A stretch of 64,000 nucleotides of DNA from Panopea generosa (Eukaryota; Mollusca; Bivalvia; Adapedonta; Hiatellidae): positions 34,392,632 through 34,456,631 of the forward strand of contig CM055894.1 of assembly GCA_029582155.1 (NCBI GenBank). Reading direction: 5' to 3'. The notes below the pieces were generated by a model. The model saw only the letters and a list, made by a program, of their open reading frames with translations. It did no database searches and had not been told where the DNA came from. Shown here piece after piece: positions 26,145-38,111 of the stretch. The position numbers and the translations under genes were made by a program. How positions within the stretch are numbered: the stretch's first letter is position 1; each line of letters begins with the position of its first letter.

Positions 26145-26395
26145 AATCGTATCGGGTCGAGATTTGAATCGAACCCGCTACATCTTGCATAAGCAGTCAA
26201 CACGCTATTAACTGCACTACCGCTCTGTTATTCATACAGTAAATTCCGTCGTATTTTTATACATATATTTATCGCGTACTATGTATATATAACGAGTACA
26301 GTGTGCTGCCTTTTGACGGCTGTCTGGTCGAGCTAGGGATCAAACCCGCAACCGCCAGTACTATATACACTACACTACACTACCGCCCCTTAAAA
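26145..26395 (-). mobile_element. two tRNA-like SINE heads in a row (minus strand)
   Basis: Two separate B-box complements, 'gatttgaatcgaacccgc' (about 26161) and 'tagggatcaaacccgcaacc' (about 26334), are each followed by 'actgcactaccgctc' or 'acactacactaccgcccc' (A-box side). Each fits the head of a minus-strand tRNA-derived SINE. Confidence 0.45.
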
Positions 26396-26544
26396 CACCA
26401 ATTGTTTAACTCAGGTAATATTTTCAGATAATAATTCAATAATATACATTGTCAGTAATGCCAATGTGAATCCTGTTGTTTGTAGCTGTTTATCGCTTCA
26501 TGTTTTATTACGTCTGGATGTTTCGTTACCGATATGCTATGCAA

Positions 26545-26750
26545 GCAAATCAGGATGACACGACATCAAAACATATGCCAAACTGCACTCTGTATTTTCT
26601 TAGCAGATAAATCGAGGGGTCGAGTCAAAATACGTATACTCTCATTTCATTAGAAACACCAGTAAGGCATATTCAATCAAATCAACAATTGTGAGACATA
26701 CTCACACGTTGCAGTATCGATTTATACATTTAGTTTTGTGTATTGGAAGG
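26545..26750 (+). pseudogene. paralogue or relic of the 12.4-kb exon
   Basis: The plus strand encodes QINRGVESKYVYSHFIRN and continues KAYSIKSTIVR, matching the minus-strand 12428-12703 frame in sequence and order, including DNA upstream of the motif ('gacacgacatc' against 'gacacgatgtt'). Upstream of the shared part an in-frame stop interrupts it, and no start is seen. It may be an exon of a related gene in opposite orientation, or an inverted repeat copy. Confidence 0.35.
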
Positions 26751-26982
26751 CAGGGTTTTCGACCAGGAAAATTCAGATGATTTGTAATCGTTAACGTTCA
26801 GTCACGTTATCAGTGAATGCATTTGCTATAAGATGTATTTTATATATAACCCGGGAAGTAAACTACGTGCAAACAAATGTAAACAGAAACCTGTATTAAA
26901 CTGTGTTCTACTCCTCTTTCACAAGACGAGAGAAAAAAATAAACGAGATATATATAAATTCCGCTGTTTAGTTATCTCCCTT

Positions 26983-26983
<1 letters not shown>

Positions 26984-27031
<48 letters not shown>
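26984..27031. repeat. (AG)n microsatellite
   Basis: About 24 AG/GA dinucleotides without interruption. Confidence 0.97.
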
Positions 27032-27033
<2 letters not shown>

Positions 27034-27124
27034 CGCAATACATATCACCAAGCAAGAATATATGATACTCAATTCAACGATGTTCAGTTTTTCAGTAGGA
27101 GGATGCGATTGTGATAAAAAAAAA

Positions 27125-30100
27125 ACTCGATATATTGTAATGATACTCGTTGTATTGTATAAGTACTTGGTTTATTGTTATGAAGCATGGTGTATTGTAA
27201 TGAAACTAAGTGTATTGTAATAAAACTCGATGTATTTTAATAAAACAAGATATATAATAATAACTATTAGAATTGCATTGAATACGAAACTTGGTGTATT
27301 GTTATAAGAAAAACGGAACTCGATGTGTTGTATTGAAACTCGATGTATTGAAATAAAGCTCGGCGTATTGTAATAAAACTCGGTATATTTTAATGAAATA
27401 TGAAACTCAGTGAATTGTAATAAAATATGAAATTCGGTGTACTGTAATAAAAAATGAAACTAAAAGTATTGTAATGAAACTCGGTGTATTGTAATGAAAC
27501 TCGGTGAATTATAATGTTTCACGATGTATTGTAATAAAACTCGATGTAATGCAATTCAATTTTTAACTAAGTGTATTGTAATGAAATATGAAACTCGGGT
27601 GTATTGTAATGCAACAGGAAACTCGATGTATTATAATGAACTATGAAACACGGTGCATTTTAATGAAAGTATATGTATTGCAATGAAATTGGAAACTAGG
27701 CGTATTGTAATGAAATATTAAACTCTGGTGTATTATAATGAAACTCGGTGTATTGTAATGAAACTCGATGTATTATAATGAAATATGAAACTCGTTGAAT
27801 TGTAATGAAAAATGAAACACGGTGTATTATAATGCAACTCGGTATATTAAAATGAACTCGATGTATTGCAATAAAATATAAAACTATGTGTATTGTAATG
27901 AAATTAGATGAATTGCAATGAAATATGAAAATTGATATATTGTTATGAATCTCAGTGTATTGTAATGAAACTCGCTGTATACTAATAAAACACGGTGTAT
28001 TATGAAATGCTTTCAATTTTGAAGAAACATGAAACACGTTGTATTATAATGAATCACGGTGTATCGTTATGAAACTCGAAGTATTATAACGAAACTCGAT
28101 ATATTGCAATGAAACTCGATTTATTAAAATATTAATATGAGTGTTTTTTAATGGAAATTGAAACTAGGTTTATTGTTATGAAATTCAATGTATTGTAATG
28201 AGACTTGATGTATTTAAATGAAACTCGGTGAATTTTAATAAATCACAGCGTATTGTAATGAAACTCTGTGTATTGTAATGAAACGCGGTGATTTTTAATA
28301 TATATAACAGTAGATGTATTGCAATGAAACGCGGTGTAGTGCAATTAAACTTGGTATATTGTAATGTAACTCGATGTATTGTAATGAAACTCGATGTTTT
28401 ATAATGAAACTTGATGTGTTGTAAGTTAATTGAAACAAGTTGTAGTGTAATGAAACTCGGTATATTTTAATGAAATATGAAACTCAGTGAATTGTAATGA
28501 CATATGAAACTCGGTGTACTGTAATAAAAATGAAACTAGATGTATTGTAATGAAACTCGTTGTATTGTAATGAAACTCGGTGAATTTTAATGAATCACGG
28601 TGTTTTGTAATAAAACTCGATGTATTGCAATGCAATTTGAAACTAGTTGTATTGTAATGAAATACGAAACTCGGGTGTACTGTAATAAAACACGAATCTC
28701 GATGTATTGCAATGAACTATGAAACACGGTGCATTGTAATGAAACTAGATGTATTGCAATGCAATTGGAAACTAGGTGTAGTGTAATGAAATATGAAACT
28801 CGGGTGTATTATAATGAAACTTTGTTTATCGTAATGCAACTCGATGTATTATAATGAAATATAAAACTCGTTGAATTGTAATGAAAAATGAAACACGGTG
28901 TATTGTAATGCAACTCGGCATATTGAAATAAACACGATGTAGTGCAATACAATATGAAAATGTGTATTGTAAAGAAATTCGATGAATTGCAATGAAGTAT
29001 GAAAATTGATATGTTGTCATGAAACTCAGTGTATTGTAATGAAACTCGGTGTATACTAATGAAACACGGTGTATTATGAAACTCCTTCAAATTTAATGAA
29101 AAATGAATCACGGTGTATAATAATGAATTACGGTGTATTGTTATGAAACTCAAAGTATTATAACGAAACTCGATGTATTGCAATGAAACTCAATTTATTA
29201 AAATATGAATATGAGTGTATTTTAATGGAAATTGAAACTAGGTTGATTGTTATGAAATTCAATGTATTTCAATAAAAATTGATGTATTTTAATAAAACAC
29301 GGTGAATTTTAATAAATCACAGCGTATTGTTATGAAACTCAGTGTATTATAATGAAACTCAGTGACTTTTAATGGATATAAAAGTAGATGTATTGTAATG
29401 AAACGCGGTGTATTGCAATTAAACTCGGTTAATTGTAATGCAACTCAATGTATTGTAATGAAACACGATGTTTTGTAATGAAACTCGGTGTATTGTAATT
29501 TAATTGAAACAAGTTGTATTGTAATGAAACTCGGTGTATTGTTATGAAACTCGATGTATTGTAATGAAATATGAAACTCGGTGTATTGTAAAACAAATTG
29601 AAACTCGATGTATTGTAATGAAATAAGAAACTCGGGTGTACTGTAATGCAACACGAAACTCGATGTATTGCTATGAACTATGAAACACGGTGCATTGTAA
29701 TGACACTCGATATATTGCAATGAAATTGGAAACTAGGTGTTTTGTAATGAAATATGAAACTCGGGTGTATTATAATGAAACTCGATGTATTGTAATGAAA
29801 TTCGATGTATTATAATGAAATATAAACTCGTTGATTTGTAATGGAAAATGAAACAGTGTGTAGTATAATGCAGCTCGGTATATTGAAATAAACTCGATGT
29901 ATTGCAATAAAATATAAAATATAAAACGGTGTATTATGAAATTCCTTCACTTTTAATGAAAAATGAAACACGTTGTATTATAATGGATCACAGTGTATCG
30001 TTATGAAACTCGAAGTATTGTAACGAAACTCGATGTATTGCAATGAAACTCGATTTATTAAGATATGAATATGAATGTATTTCAATGGAAATTAAAACTA

Positions 30101-30915
30101 GGTTTATTGTTATGAAATTCAATGTATTGTAATGAAACTTAATGTATTTTAATAAAACTCAGTGAATTTTAATAAATCACAGCGTATTGTAATGAAACTC
30201 TGTGTATTGTAATGCAACGGGGTGTATTGTAAGTTAATTGAAACAAGTTGTAATGTAATGAAACTTGGTGTATTTAAATGAAACTCAATATATTGTAATG
30301 AAATATGAAACTCGGTGTTTTGTAATGCAAATTGAAACTAGGTGTATTGTAATGAAAATCGGTGTATTGTAAGGAAACTCGATGTGTTGTTATTTAACAT
30401 GGTGTATTGTAATTAAACTCAGTACAGTGTAAAAAAGTCGATATATTGCAATGAAACACGGTGTATTGCAGTTAAACTCGGTATATTGAAATGTAACACG
30501 ATGTATTGTACTGAAACTCGATATAATGTAATGAAACGTGGTGTAATGTAATGGAAGACAGTTTGCTGTAATAAAAGTCGATGTGTATTGTAATTGAACT
30601 CGGTATATTGTAATGAAACTTGATGAATTGTTATGAAACACTATGTATTATAATGAAACTGAGTGTATTGTAAGGAAACTCGATGTATTGTAATGCAACT
30701 GATGTATTGTAATAACATATGAAATTCGGTGTATTGTAATTAAAATTAAAACTCGGTGTATTGTAATGCAACTCGATGTATTGTAATGAAATGTGAACCT
30801 CGGTGTATTGTTATGAACAACGAAACTCGATATAGTGTAATAAAAAAACGACGTATTGTAATGAAAAAGAAACTGAGTGTATTGTAATGAAAAAATGAAA
30901 CTAGGTGTAGTGTAA
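27125..30915. repeat. 20-bp satellite array with ~1.07-kb higher-order repeat
   Basis: The unit is close to 'aaactcggtgtattgtaatg' (20 bp) with many variants and short insertions such as 'aaatatg'. Larger blocks repeat. The distinctive 'cacggtgtattatgaaa' block occurs near 27991 and 29065 with a relative near 29925, and a 'gaaactcagtgaattgtaat' block occurs near 27403 and 28478. The higher-order period is therefore about 1.07 kb, then about 0.86 kb after loss of units. The minus strand of the unit lacks stops, creating frames such as 27696-28037, 28809-29183 and 29445-29720 that spell HYNTPSFITIHRVSLQYTEF-type peptides; these are shadows. Confidence 0.93.
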
Positions 30916-31365
30916 TGGATTGAATCGCTGCTCTTATTTATGATTTAACATACACTTCTTTATAATGTATAATTAATACGCATGGCGACTGGTGTTGTTT
31001 TGTCCTGTGTATATGTATTAAGTTTAAAACTACCACAAATTCCATTGTTATCTTTAACCCGGTTTTGTACTAATTTTTAATGAGATAAGACATCCACTGA
31101 TAACAAAACGACCTTCACAGTACACGATTTATAACACGAAACGCGGACAAATGCAGACAACAATTGTGTGTATATATAACCATGCAGTCATTATATCCTC
31201 GAGTGCAATATTAGATAATTGAACTGAATATGCGTCGTGCTGGTTGTTTAATGACTTGGCCATGCACACTTTATACAAACATTTATAGATTAACGACTTC
31301 GGTATGTGTTCTAGATTGCAGACATTGCACGTAAACATGTCCTTGATGAGGTCCTCCCTGTGTGT
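30916..31365. other. AT-rich spacer
   Basis: Nothing supportable was seen. The 69-codon minus frame 31129-31338 is unsupported. Confidence 0.4.
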
Positions 31366-31369
31366 GTGT

Positions 31370-31387
31370 GGGGGGGGGGGGGGGGGG
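31370..31387. repeat. G18 homopolymer after (TG)n
   Basis: Eighteen consecutive G follow a short TG run. Such a tract is error-prone in assembly and can form a G-quadruplex-like structure. It is followed at 31388-31530 by a few degenerate copies of a 'gatctctaaaagtatt' phrase. Confidence 0.9.
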
Positions 31388-31699
31388 TCCCTGTTCTCTG
31401 GATCTCTTAAAGGTTTCCCAGGTCTCCAAAAGTATTAAGCACAAAGTTCCCCAAAAGTATTTTGTCTATGTTCCCTAGATCTCTAAAAGTATTTCCACTG
31501 TTCCCAAGATCTCAAAAAGTTTTAAACATAGTTCAATTAAGTACCAAATAGTGTTTCCTTAAGTAAAACGTCTACTATAATCTTCTCTATTATTATTTAC
31601 ACATCATCATAATTAGCAAAATCCATGTACTGTCTTCTTTTCGTTGTTTAAAATATCTATGGTCTATGGCTTGAACTTTGAGAGAAAAAAGTTGTTTTT

Positions 31700-31945
31700 G
31701 TCAAGTTTCCTTAAAAATGTGCTTGTAAGCCCTGTGGCAGGGAGCATTTGTGGTTCAATCACGCAGGTTCAAGAACTTCAAGAGTGTGTGGTTATACAAA
31801 TGCTGTGCAAGTTTGAATAAGATTCTTTACAAAATGTGGAGGATGCTATAGCTTCTACAAGAAAAAGGTTGACGGATGGACGATGGATAATTTACCACGT
31901 CATAAGCCCTGCTGGCTTTTAGCAAGTAGAGCCAAAGAAGATATC
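31700..31945 (+). mobile_element. short interspersed element with 'agtagagcc' end
   Basis: The end 'gacggatggacgatggat' followed by 'taagccctgctggctttt' and 'agcaagtagagcc' parallels the ends at about 39740-39812 and 40810-40860 ('gacggacaaaacgccatgg', 'ccagtagagct'). This looks like a widespread bivalve repeat type, a judgement from memory. Confidence 0.5.
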
Positions 31946-32880
31946 GATGGAAGGACAGAACAGACAAAAAAATAACAGCTGAACTGTTAATTTACAAAAA
32001 GGCAATAAATACACATAAATAATTGACTTTATTGTGTAAACACGATCTAAAAAAAAAAATTAGATACCAAGGGGTTGAACACCAGTCCGATCCGAAATCG
32101 ACGATATTAACCACTGCCCTATTCTGTCTTTACTCATCAGTACTGTAAATATATCGTTGGTCGGAATTACCATCCAAAATTTATTTCGGGTACATACGAT
32201 TATCGGATGAAGCTGTGCAGGGTCTCAGACTAACATGTTAAGAACCCCCAAAGCTTTTTCAAGTAGTCGACATCTCATTTTAAAAGTAAATTATGATCAA
32301 GTATAAACATTATACATAAAATCAGTGACTTAATTACAGAGACTGGCAGGCTAAAAGCAATATATGTCCACGGCACTTTTAGTTTTTCTATAATAACTCT
32401 TCGAATCTTGGTCTGAATTTAACAATATTGGTGCCAAAGTAATGCCGATACAAATGATGACCAATTCCAATTATCAATTATTTAATATTTTTCTTCTGAA
32501 TTTAAATTATTACGGATTAAAATCGAAATATGTTGGAATTTCACGAAACAATTGTTTTTAAACAAAAAAAAAAACAACGGTAGTCTTGATTTAACAAATA
32601 CCATACAAAACACAATAGAAATAGAAATATTAGGTAGAAAGATGAAGCAGTAAGTATTCCATCAGTGGCGAAAGTTTCATATTGATATTTATTGAAGTCG
32701 TTTTTCTTATTTCTTATTTCAAAAAATGGGCTAAAAAAAGAGGAAACGATGCACAAAAAACTTTAAGCGTAAAATTCTTCATTTCTTTAAATTTTAATGA
32801 GAAAAAAATAATCTCCCAAATCAAGCCCTTTCTTTTGATACCATACTCACAAAATGATGTTATTTGATTTTTGGAGGATG
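31946..32880. other. AT-rich non-coding stretch
   Basis: Overlapping frames on both strands at 32541-32962 have no domain and contain long A or T runs. Nothing is called. Confidence 0.4.
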
Positions 32881-32887
32881 TGTGTTT

Positions 32888-33020
32888 CCATGATTTAGAA
32901 AACGCGACTAGATCTAGAGGTAAAGCACCGAACCCGTGATCGAAGGCTCGTGGGTATTTCAATCGCCGCGACTATATGTTGTGTCCTTGAGCAAGACACC
33001 TTTTCCATGAGCGACGCTTA
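32888..33020 (+). mobile_element. tRNA-headed SINE, family B
   Basis: The head 'gatctagaggtaaagcaccg' and a degenerate B-box region ('gctcgtgggtatttcaatcg') are followed by 'tgtccttgagcaagacac', the same block order as the copy at 17.1 kb. Confidence 0.65.
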
Positions 33021-34040
33021 ACACCATATACCAAACTACAAATTGTCAAAATTGAATAATAGCTGTTAAAATAGTTACCCTTGATTCATTATAATAAAAC
33101 ATAATATCTCAAGTGAGACAATATAAACAATATGTTTTAAAAGTTGTACGCTGTTGTAGATAATTTACTACGGTCTAGGGATAGATAACATAGACAACCA
33201 TTAGGCAAAGTATCTCCTCAGTAGTGTCCCTTTCTTATCTATTTTCGAGGGTTACTCAATATGTTTATCAATGCATGTGCTTGCAACACCACAACATTAA
33301 TACTAGATAAATTATGACAGGTCATTAAAAAAGTCACCCAGTTTGTCATTGTAACACCATGTATTACCTACAATGTGTAATATATATTGATGGAAACATA
33401 AAGGAGTATATTCAAAATATAAATATATGAGAAAATGATTAAATGATGTTATAGCATTTAGAGATAGTAATAAATAGTTCGATAAATCAACATCACAAGT
33501 AAGCACATAGATACGGCTTCATTATTCCAGAATTATTTAAAAACTACCTAATATGACTCCAAACACTTGAAAAGTAGGTTGTTAATGCAGTGGATATAGT
33601 GATGGTCGTTCACGCATAATGGACGTATTAGATACCCTCCTTACAGTAGGAACGCCACTACCTAAGAACACAGTTATATTTTTTTCGTAGTCGGGACATG
33701 TTTTTGTGTTCTTGCCGGAAACATTATGCGGAACAACTATAAAGTGTCCGCCATTTAATTAAGAAAATTTACTTTTTTGACTATCATGGCAACGATAAAA
33801 TTATTCTGAATCGGTTAGTTGTAAATAAATCATGTGTTGAGGATGCAATGGATGTCGGTATTGAATTATTTCCGTTTAAATTACCATCAACATAATTGGT
33901 ATAATTCATGCCAAATTAAAGATTTGGGTACATTTTACGAACGGTGTAAAATCTGTTGATTTCGGCAGACGCTGGATTTTGATAGGTCACCGTGACACGG
34001 ATGAACACATTAAAAAAAAAAAAGTGACACAATCATTTTA
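33021..34040. other. AT-rich non-coding stretch
   Basis: Nothing supportable was seen in this stretch. Confidence 0.4.
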
Positions 34041-34043
34041 AAT

Positions 34044-34045
<2 letters not shown>

Positions 34046-34080
<35 letters not shown>
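34046..34080. repeat. (GT)n microsatellite
   Basis: About 17 GT dinucleotides without interruption. Confidence 0.97.
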
Positions 34081-34081
<1 letters not shown>

Positions 34082-34835
34082 TTTAAGTTAAGTTATATCT
34101 TCAAGACATTACCATGTTATTGTAAATGGAATGAGTGTAACAGGAATTATTGTAAAATATTGTTTTAGCTGCATATTTGGACTGTTCAAATGACTGTTGC
34201 ATTTTGGAAAACATGGTAAACGTGTCCAAGTAGAGAGAAAATATTGCTTCAATTATTAAAACTGTCTAAGAAAAATACATACTTGCATACAATAATAGAC
34301 CCATTTGTGTATCTGTTCTACCGTCAGTTCAAGCAGACATTGTTATATGAAATTAACACATTTTAACACAATTCTTCATTGAACGTTGTAACACAGTTTG
34401 ATGCATTTGATTACCTAATAATTTGCATAGCATAATATGATCACAGTTAGAATAGCCGAAATCCTTTTCTTCACTTCAGAACAAAATATTTTCATTTTGA
34501 ATAATACATTTCCTGTTACATCCATTTCAGACAGTTCGAGGTGTTCCTATAGGATATTTCTTACATATTGCGTAGATTATCAAAAATATGTACACTTATA
34601 CTATGAAGTATCAGCTTTCGTTAAAATTTTGTTTTTTAGTTACAGTCCAGCAGAATCACGATTTGTGTGCTTCGTAAACCCGCGTTTATATCATCTACGT
34701 CGTAATGCTTAATGTTGATGTAACACAAATTATATTTTATCCGCATGAAAGTTATAACCTTAGAAACAATTTTGAATTAATATTAATCATTCTATTACAG
34801 AAAAACTGGAAAAAAATCGACATTTGAAAAAATGC
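34081..34835. other. AT-rich non-coding stretch
   Basis: The 91-codon frame at 34437-34712 has no recognisable domain. It is not called. Confidence 0.35.
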
Positions 34836-34982
34836 ACACTCGTTGTATAAAGTCTCATCTTTCATTTTAGCGCTGTTTTTTTTTTTGTTAAATAGAACCA
34901 CAGTTGTTAGCGAGAAACTGCGGTTCTATTTAACAAAAAAAACAGCGCTAAAATGAAAGATGAGACTTTAAACAACGAGTGT
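34836..34982. mobile_element. foldback element, 67-70-bp nearly perfect arms
   Basis: The arm at 34836-34905 and its reverse complement at 34916-34982 differ only in a T/A-tract length (12 against 8) and about two substitutions. The loop is about 10 bases. The arms include 'gtctcatctttcatttta' and its complement 'taaaatgaaagatgagac'. Such near identity points to a recent snap-back MITE or an inverted duplication; no target duplication is obvious at the edges. Confidence 0.85.
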
Positions 34983-35094
34983 ACATACTTTCGATAATTA
35001 ACGCCAGATGTAAAAAAGTCCTATAGGGACACCTTCAGCTGACATAGTAGAAGGAATGTAGCATCGTTTAACATTAAACATACTATCACTATTT

Positions 35095-35128
<34 letters not shown>

Positions 35129-35160
35129 AAGAAGAATTACTGTAGTAGTAGTAATGTAGT
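35095..35160. repeat. (GTA)n microsatellite
   Basis: GTA/TAG trinucleotides with a short GAA interruption. It is a short relative of the long array at the window end. Confidence 0.92.
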
Positions 35161-36060
35161 AGTTAACATTTATTTATATAATATTTATACTTTTTTTTCT
35201 TAGACATATGTTATCGTTTTGTTTTATATTGTTAAATATAAATTGTTTAATAAATGTTTGTACAACAAAATCACATACTACATCCACTGTTTAATCATAA
35301 TAGAGAATATTCTAAAACAATGTTGACTGTTATTTAAACAGAAATTGATCAGCAATGAAAGCAAAACGGATGACTAACAATCATGCTTATCCTGTTTAAA
35401 TAAACATCAGGTCAAATACAATCGATAGCAACACCATCCATCCCTCCAAATGTTTTAATGAACACTGTAATTAAGGCATTGTGTTAGATATAAATGAATC
35501 AGTGCTCTCAGCTTCAGACAGTATACTGTGTTTATACTTGCTTTTTGATTGTAAAAGTACGGAAGCTTATGTTCATAAAATAGCTAATTACAAATCTACT
35601 TATAATGCTAAATTAAGTTCTAACTGATTTATATGTTCCGATCACAAGAAAAGTAATAATACTCGAAACATTGCTCAAAGTTTCAATATGATGGCATTTT
35701 ATTTCATACAAACAGTGATATTGTGAGGGTTAAACTATTCATGGATGCTGAGGAAACACCTCAAGGTGGCAACAAGAGTCACAATTGCTTTTGTTTGAAA
35801 AAAATATACTCAACGTCACGCCACGATCATTTATATTAAATATAAATCAGTTTAACTGCCCGGTTAATGGAACGATTTCTGAAATATCTATTCTTTACCC
35901 ATTTAAGGTCCATCTTGCCCTGTATTGCAATTAAGTTGTCTTTACTATTCCAAATAGTATTTGTTATGACTACAACTTCTACAATTAATAACATTACTAA
36001 TACTACTGCTACTACTACTACTTCATGTACTACATGTATACTTGTTTCATGTTTTATTGT
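35161..36060. other. AT-rich stretch upstream of the Ig-type gene
   Basis: A short 'actactgctactactact' run lies near 35999-36020. The promoter of the gene starting at 36085 could lie here or further upstream, because an acceptor-like 'attgtatttcag' just before 36068 suggests the ATG exon is not the first exon. No core promoter motif can be supported. Confidence 0.35.
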
Positions 36061-36084
36061 ATTTCAGCAAATCTAAGATTTACC

Positions 36085-36136
36085 ATGGGCTTGAAGTTGT
36101 TAATAATCCTTTGCTGTGTATGTGTTGTACAATCAG
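36085..36136 (+). CDS. Ig-type gene exon 1: signal peptide
   Basis: The ATG opens MGLKLLIILCCVCVVQS, a textbook signal peptide: basic residue, hydrophobic Leu/Ile/Cys/Val core, small polar end. The exon closes at 'aatcag|gtatgt', leaving one base of a codon (phase 1). An acceptor-like 'tgtatttcag' at about 36058-36067 suggests the exon starts with a short 5' UTR. Confidence 0.7.
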
Positions 36137-36633
36137 GTATGTAAAACTATTTTTTTTTACATACAAACTTTTTATCTTGTGATATATAAATTCCAGTCGA
36201 TATATGTTTTTATTAAAAATGTTTATATGATCTCTGTCAAAATTAAACTGTTTACCCATGTCATCAATATGGAAAAAATGAGCATGTGCAGTGCATCGAA
36301 ATCCGCCGCTAAAACTGACAGTTGAGTATATTTTATATAAAGAAACAAACGGTACATGTATAAACTATATTCTTAACTTATTTCAATGTGTTGTTAACAT
36401 GAGAAAAACAATTATCTAGACAACAGATGTATAATTGATTTTAAGAAAGAATAAAAATTAACAGTTTATTACTGTCCGTTTTACAAATTACCTTTTAGAA
36501 ATGTGTTTAATACATTATCTATTAACTTAACATAAATTGTTTATGTAATAAAATAACCTTTTTTGGAGGTATATAATTAAATACGTTATAAATGTTTGTT
36601 TTGTACAGTAAAAATGTTTTGTTTTACAAGCAG

Positions 36634-36962
36634 TGACTATAAACTCGGTACAGATCCGTGATAATGTAATTCCAGTAAAGGGCTCATCTATTCAATTAGT
36701 GTGTAGTATAACTGTCTTCACATCTATTACAACAGTAGAATGGATTGTAACAGACACACAAGACTTCAAGATCGGCCCGGGTCCAGCAGCCTCTGCGCAA
36801 TGTATTTCAAATAATTGCTTTTTGCGTGATAAAGACACACATACACAGCTGATGCCAATCACATGTATGTGAGCATAACTGGGCTCGGACAAAGTATTGA
36901 TGAAAACTGGTGGACATGTAAATATGCTGACAGCAGTAAAGCTTTGGAGTTGATGATTCACA
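36634..36962 (+). CDS. Ig-type gene exon 2: first Ig domain with 1-bp frameshift
   Basis: The exon follows 'ttttacaagcag' in phase 1. Its first part contains SSIQLVCSITVFTSITTVEW, giving the B-strand Cys and C-strand Trp of an Ig fold. It then runs into TGA at about 36870. One frame over, the plus strand continues YVSITGLGQSIDENWWTCKY, which supplies the F-strand WxC motif. The switch falls in a CA-rich stretch (about 36833-36846). Exon length is 329, whereas the splice phases on both sides need 330, so the data fit a single missing base. The exon closes at 'gattcaca|gttagt'. Confidence 0.65.
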
Positions 36963-38111
36963 GTTAGTAGAATAACGTTTCTCAATTTGTCTAGATATAA
37001 TAGTGAGCTCTGTATGTTACAAAACGTATTATTTTTTTTATAATTCACTATAACAACTGTCGTTTTATTTTATTTATTACGCATACATTGCACATACCTT
37101 ATTTTCATTCTTTTAGCGTAATTTTATGTTATTGTTTATTATTATAGAGTTATTAATAAGTGCTATCGGGATGGGTTAAGTAGCAATACATGGTATATGA
37201 TTGAAACATGCCATGAGAAACATTGTGCTAAATATCAAAATTGTTGTCGTCCTGTATAATATTAGTGCATTTCATAATCATAGATTGGTTATCATATGTA
37301 AAAAAACATGGTAAATAAATAAATTATAGTTGCCAATTTGTGTTGACTCCTGGCATATATTGACGTCATTCACGTTTATATATAAATAAATATATATACA
37401 TGAGATGCAGCATGTTGATGCAATGTGAGTGGTACAAGGAGCTACATATATTGGCATGGGCACATATTTGTTTAATTCAAAAACTTTCATCAAATGGACA
37501 TACATACTTCGATAATTTCACCGAATTCTCAATGATGATAGTGTTAAACTGCTCTGCGTTCGTTGTAAAGTACTTTGCAAAATTCTAACATTTGTTTAAA
37601 TATCTACACAATTGGTCACGCAGGTCCTAATGTGCCCACCATTGCTGTAAAAAGTCGTGCCAAAAAAGAAAAAATTGAAGATTGAAGGCTATTACAGTTA
37701 CGTATTATCTAATTACTTTCTGTTTAAAAGTTTTTAAGATCTAATGGTATGAAACTACTGTAAATGTTTGATGAACATCAAATGCTATATTCAGGTGTTT
37801 GTAGAGGAAATGATTAAGTAAAACTGTTTGAAATTATAATTCAAGAACTATGACTCAGAAATGTGTTTACTGTGGATCAAATACAAGTTGTTAAATAGTG
37901 CATAGGATGAATAGCTAATCAAAGAAGACAGCGTTTTGTTTAAAAGCATATATACGCACGTTTTCCAACAAATATTGGAATTGTTGTTTTGTTGTTTTTT
38001 GGGAGAAATTTGTTTTCTTGCTTTTTTGTAACGTATTGATCAGCATTCATTTCTCGGCGTGTTAGTGGCTATTATTAAACAATACATTGAGATTGTTATA
38101 TTTTCCATTAG

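Noticed and set aside
27696..30641. Minus-strand frames with repeated HRVSLQYTEFHYNTP-type peptides
   Set aside because: They are readings of the 20-bp satellite; no start context, domain or splice site.
24270..30915. CRISPR-like array
   Set aside because: The repeats are contiguous satellites without unique spacers, in a eukaryotic context.
37612..37683. A short Ig-gene exon after 'ggtcacgcag' encoding PNVPTIAVKSRAKK
   Set aside because: It ends in a stop within 20 codons and exon 3 already joins exon 2 in phase. An alternative terminal exon cannot be excluded but is weak.
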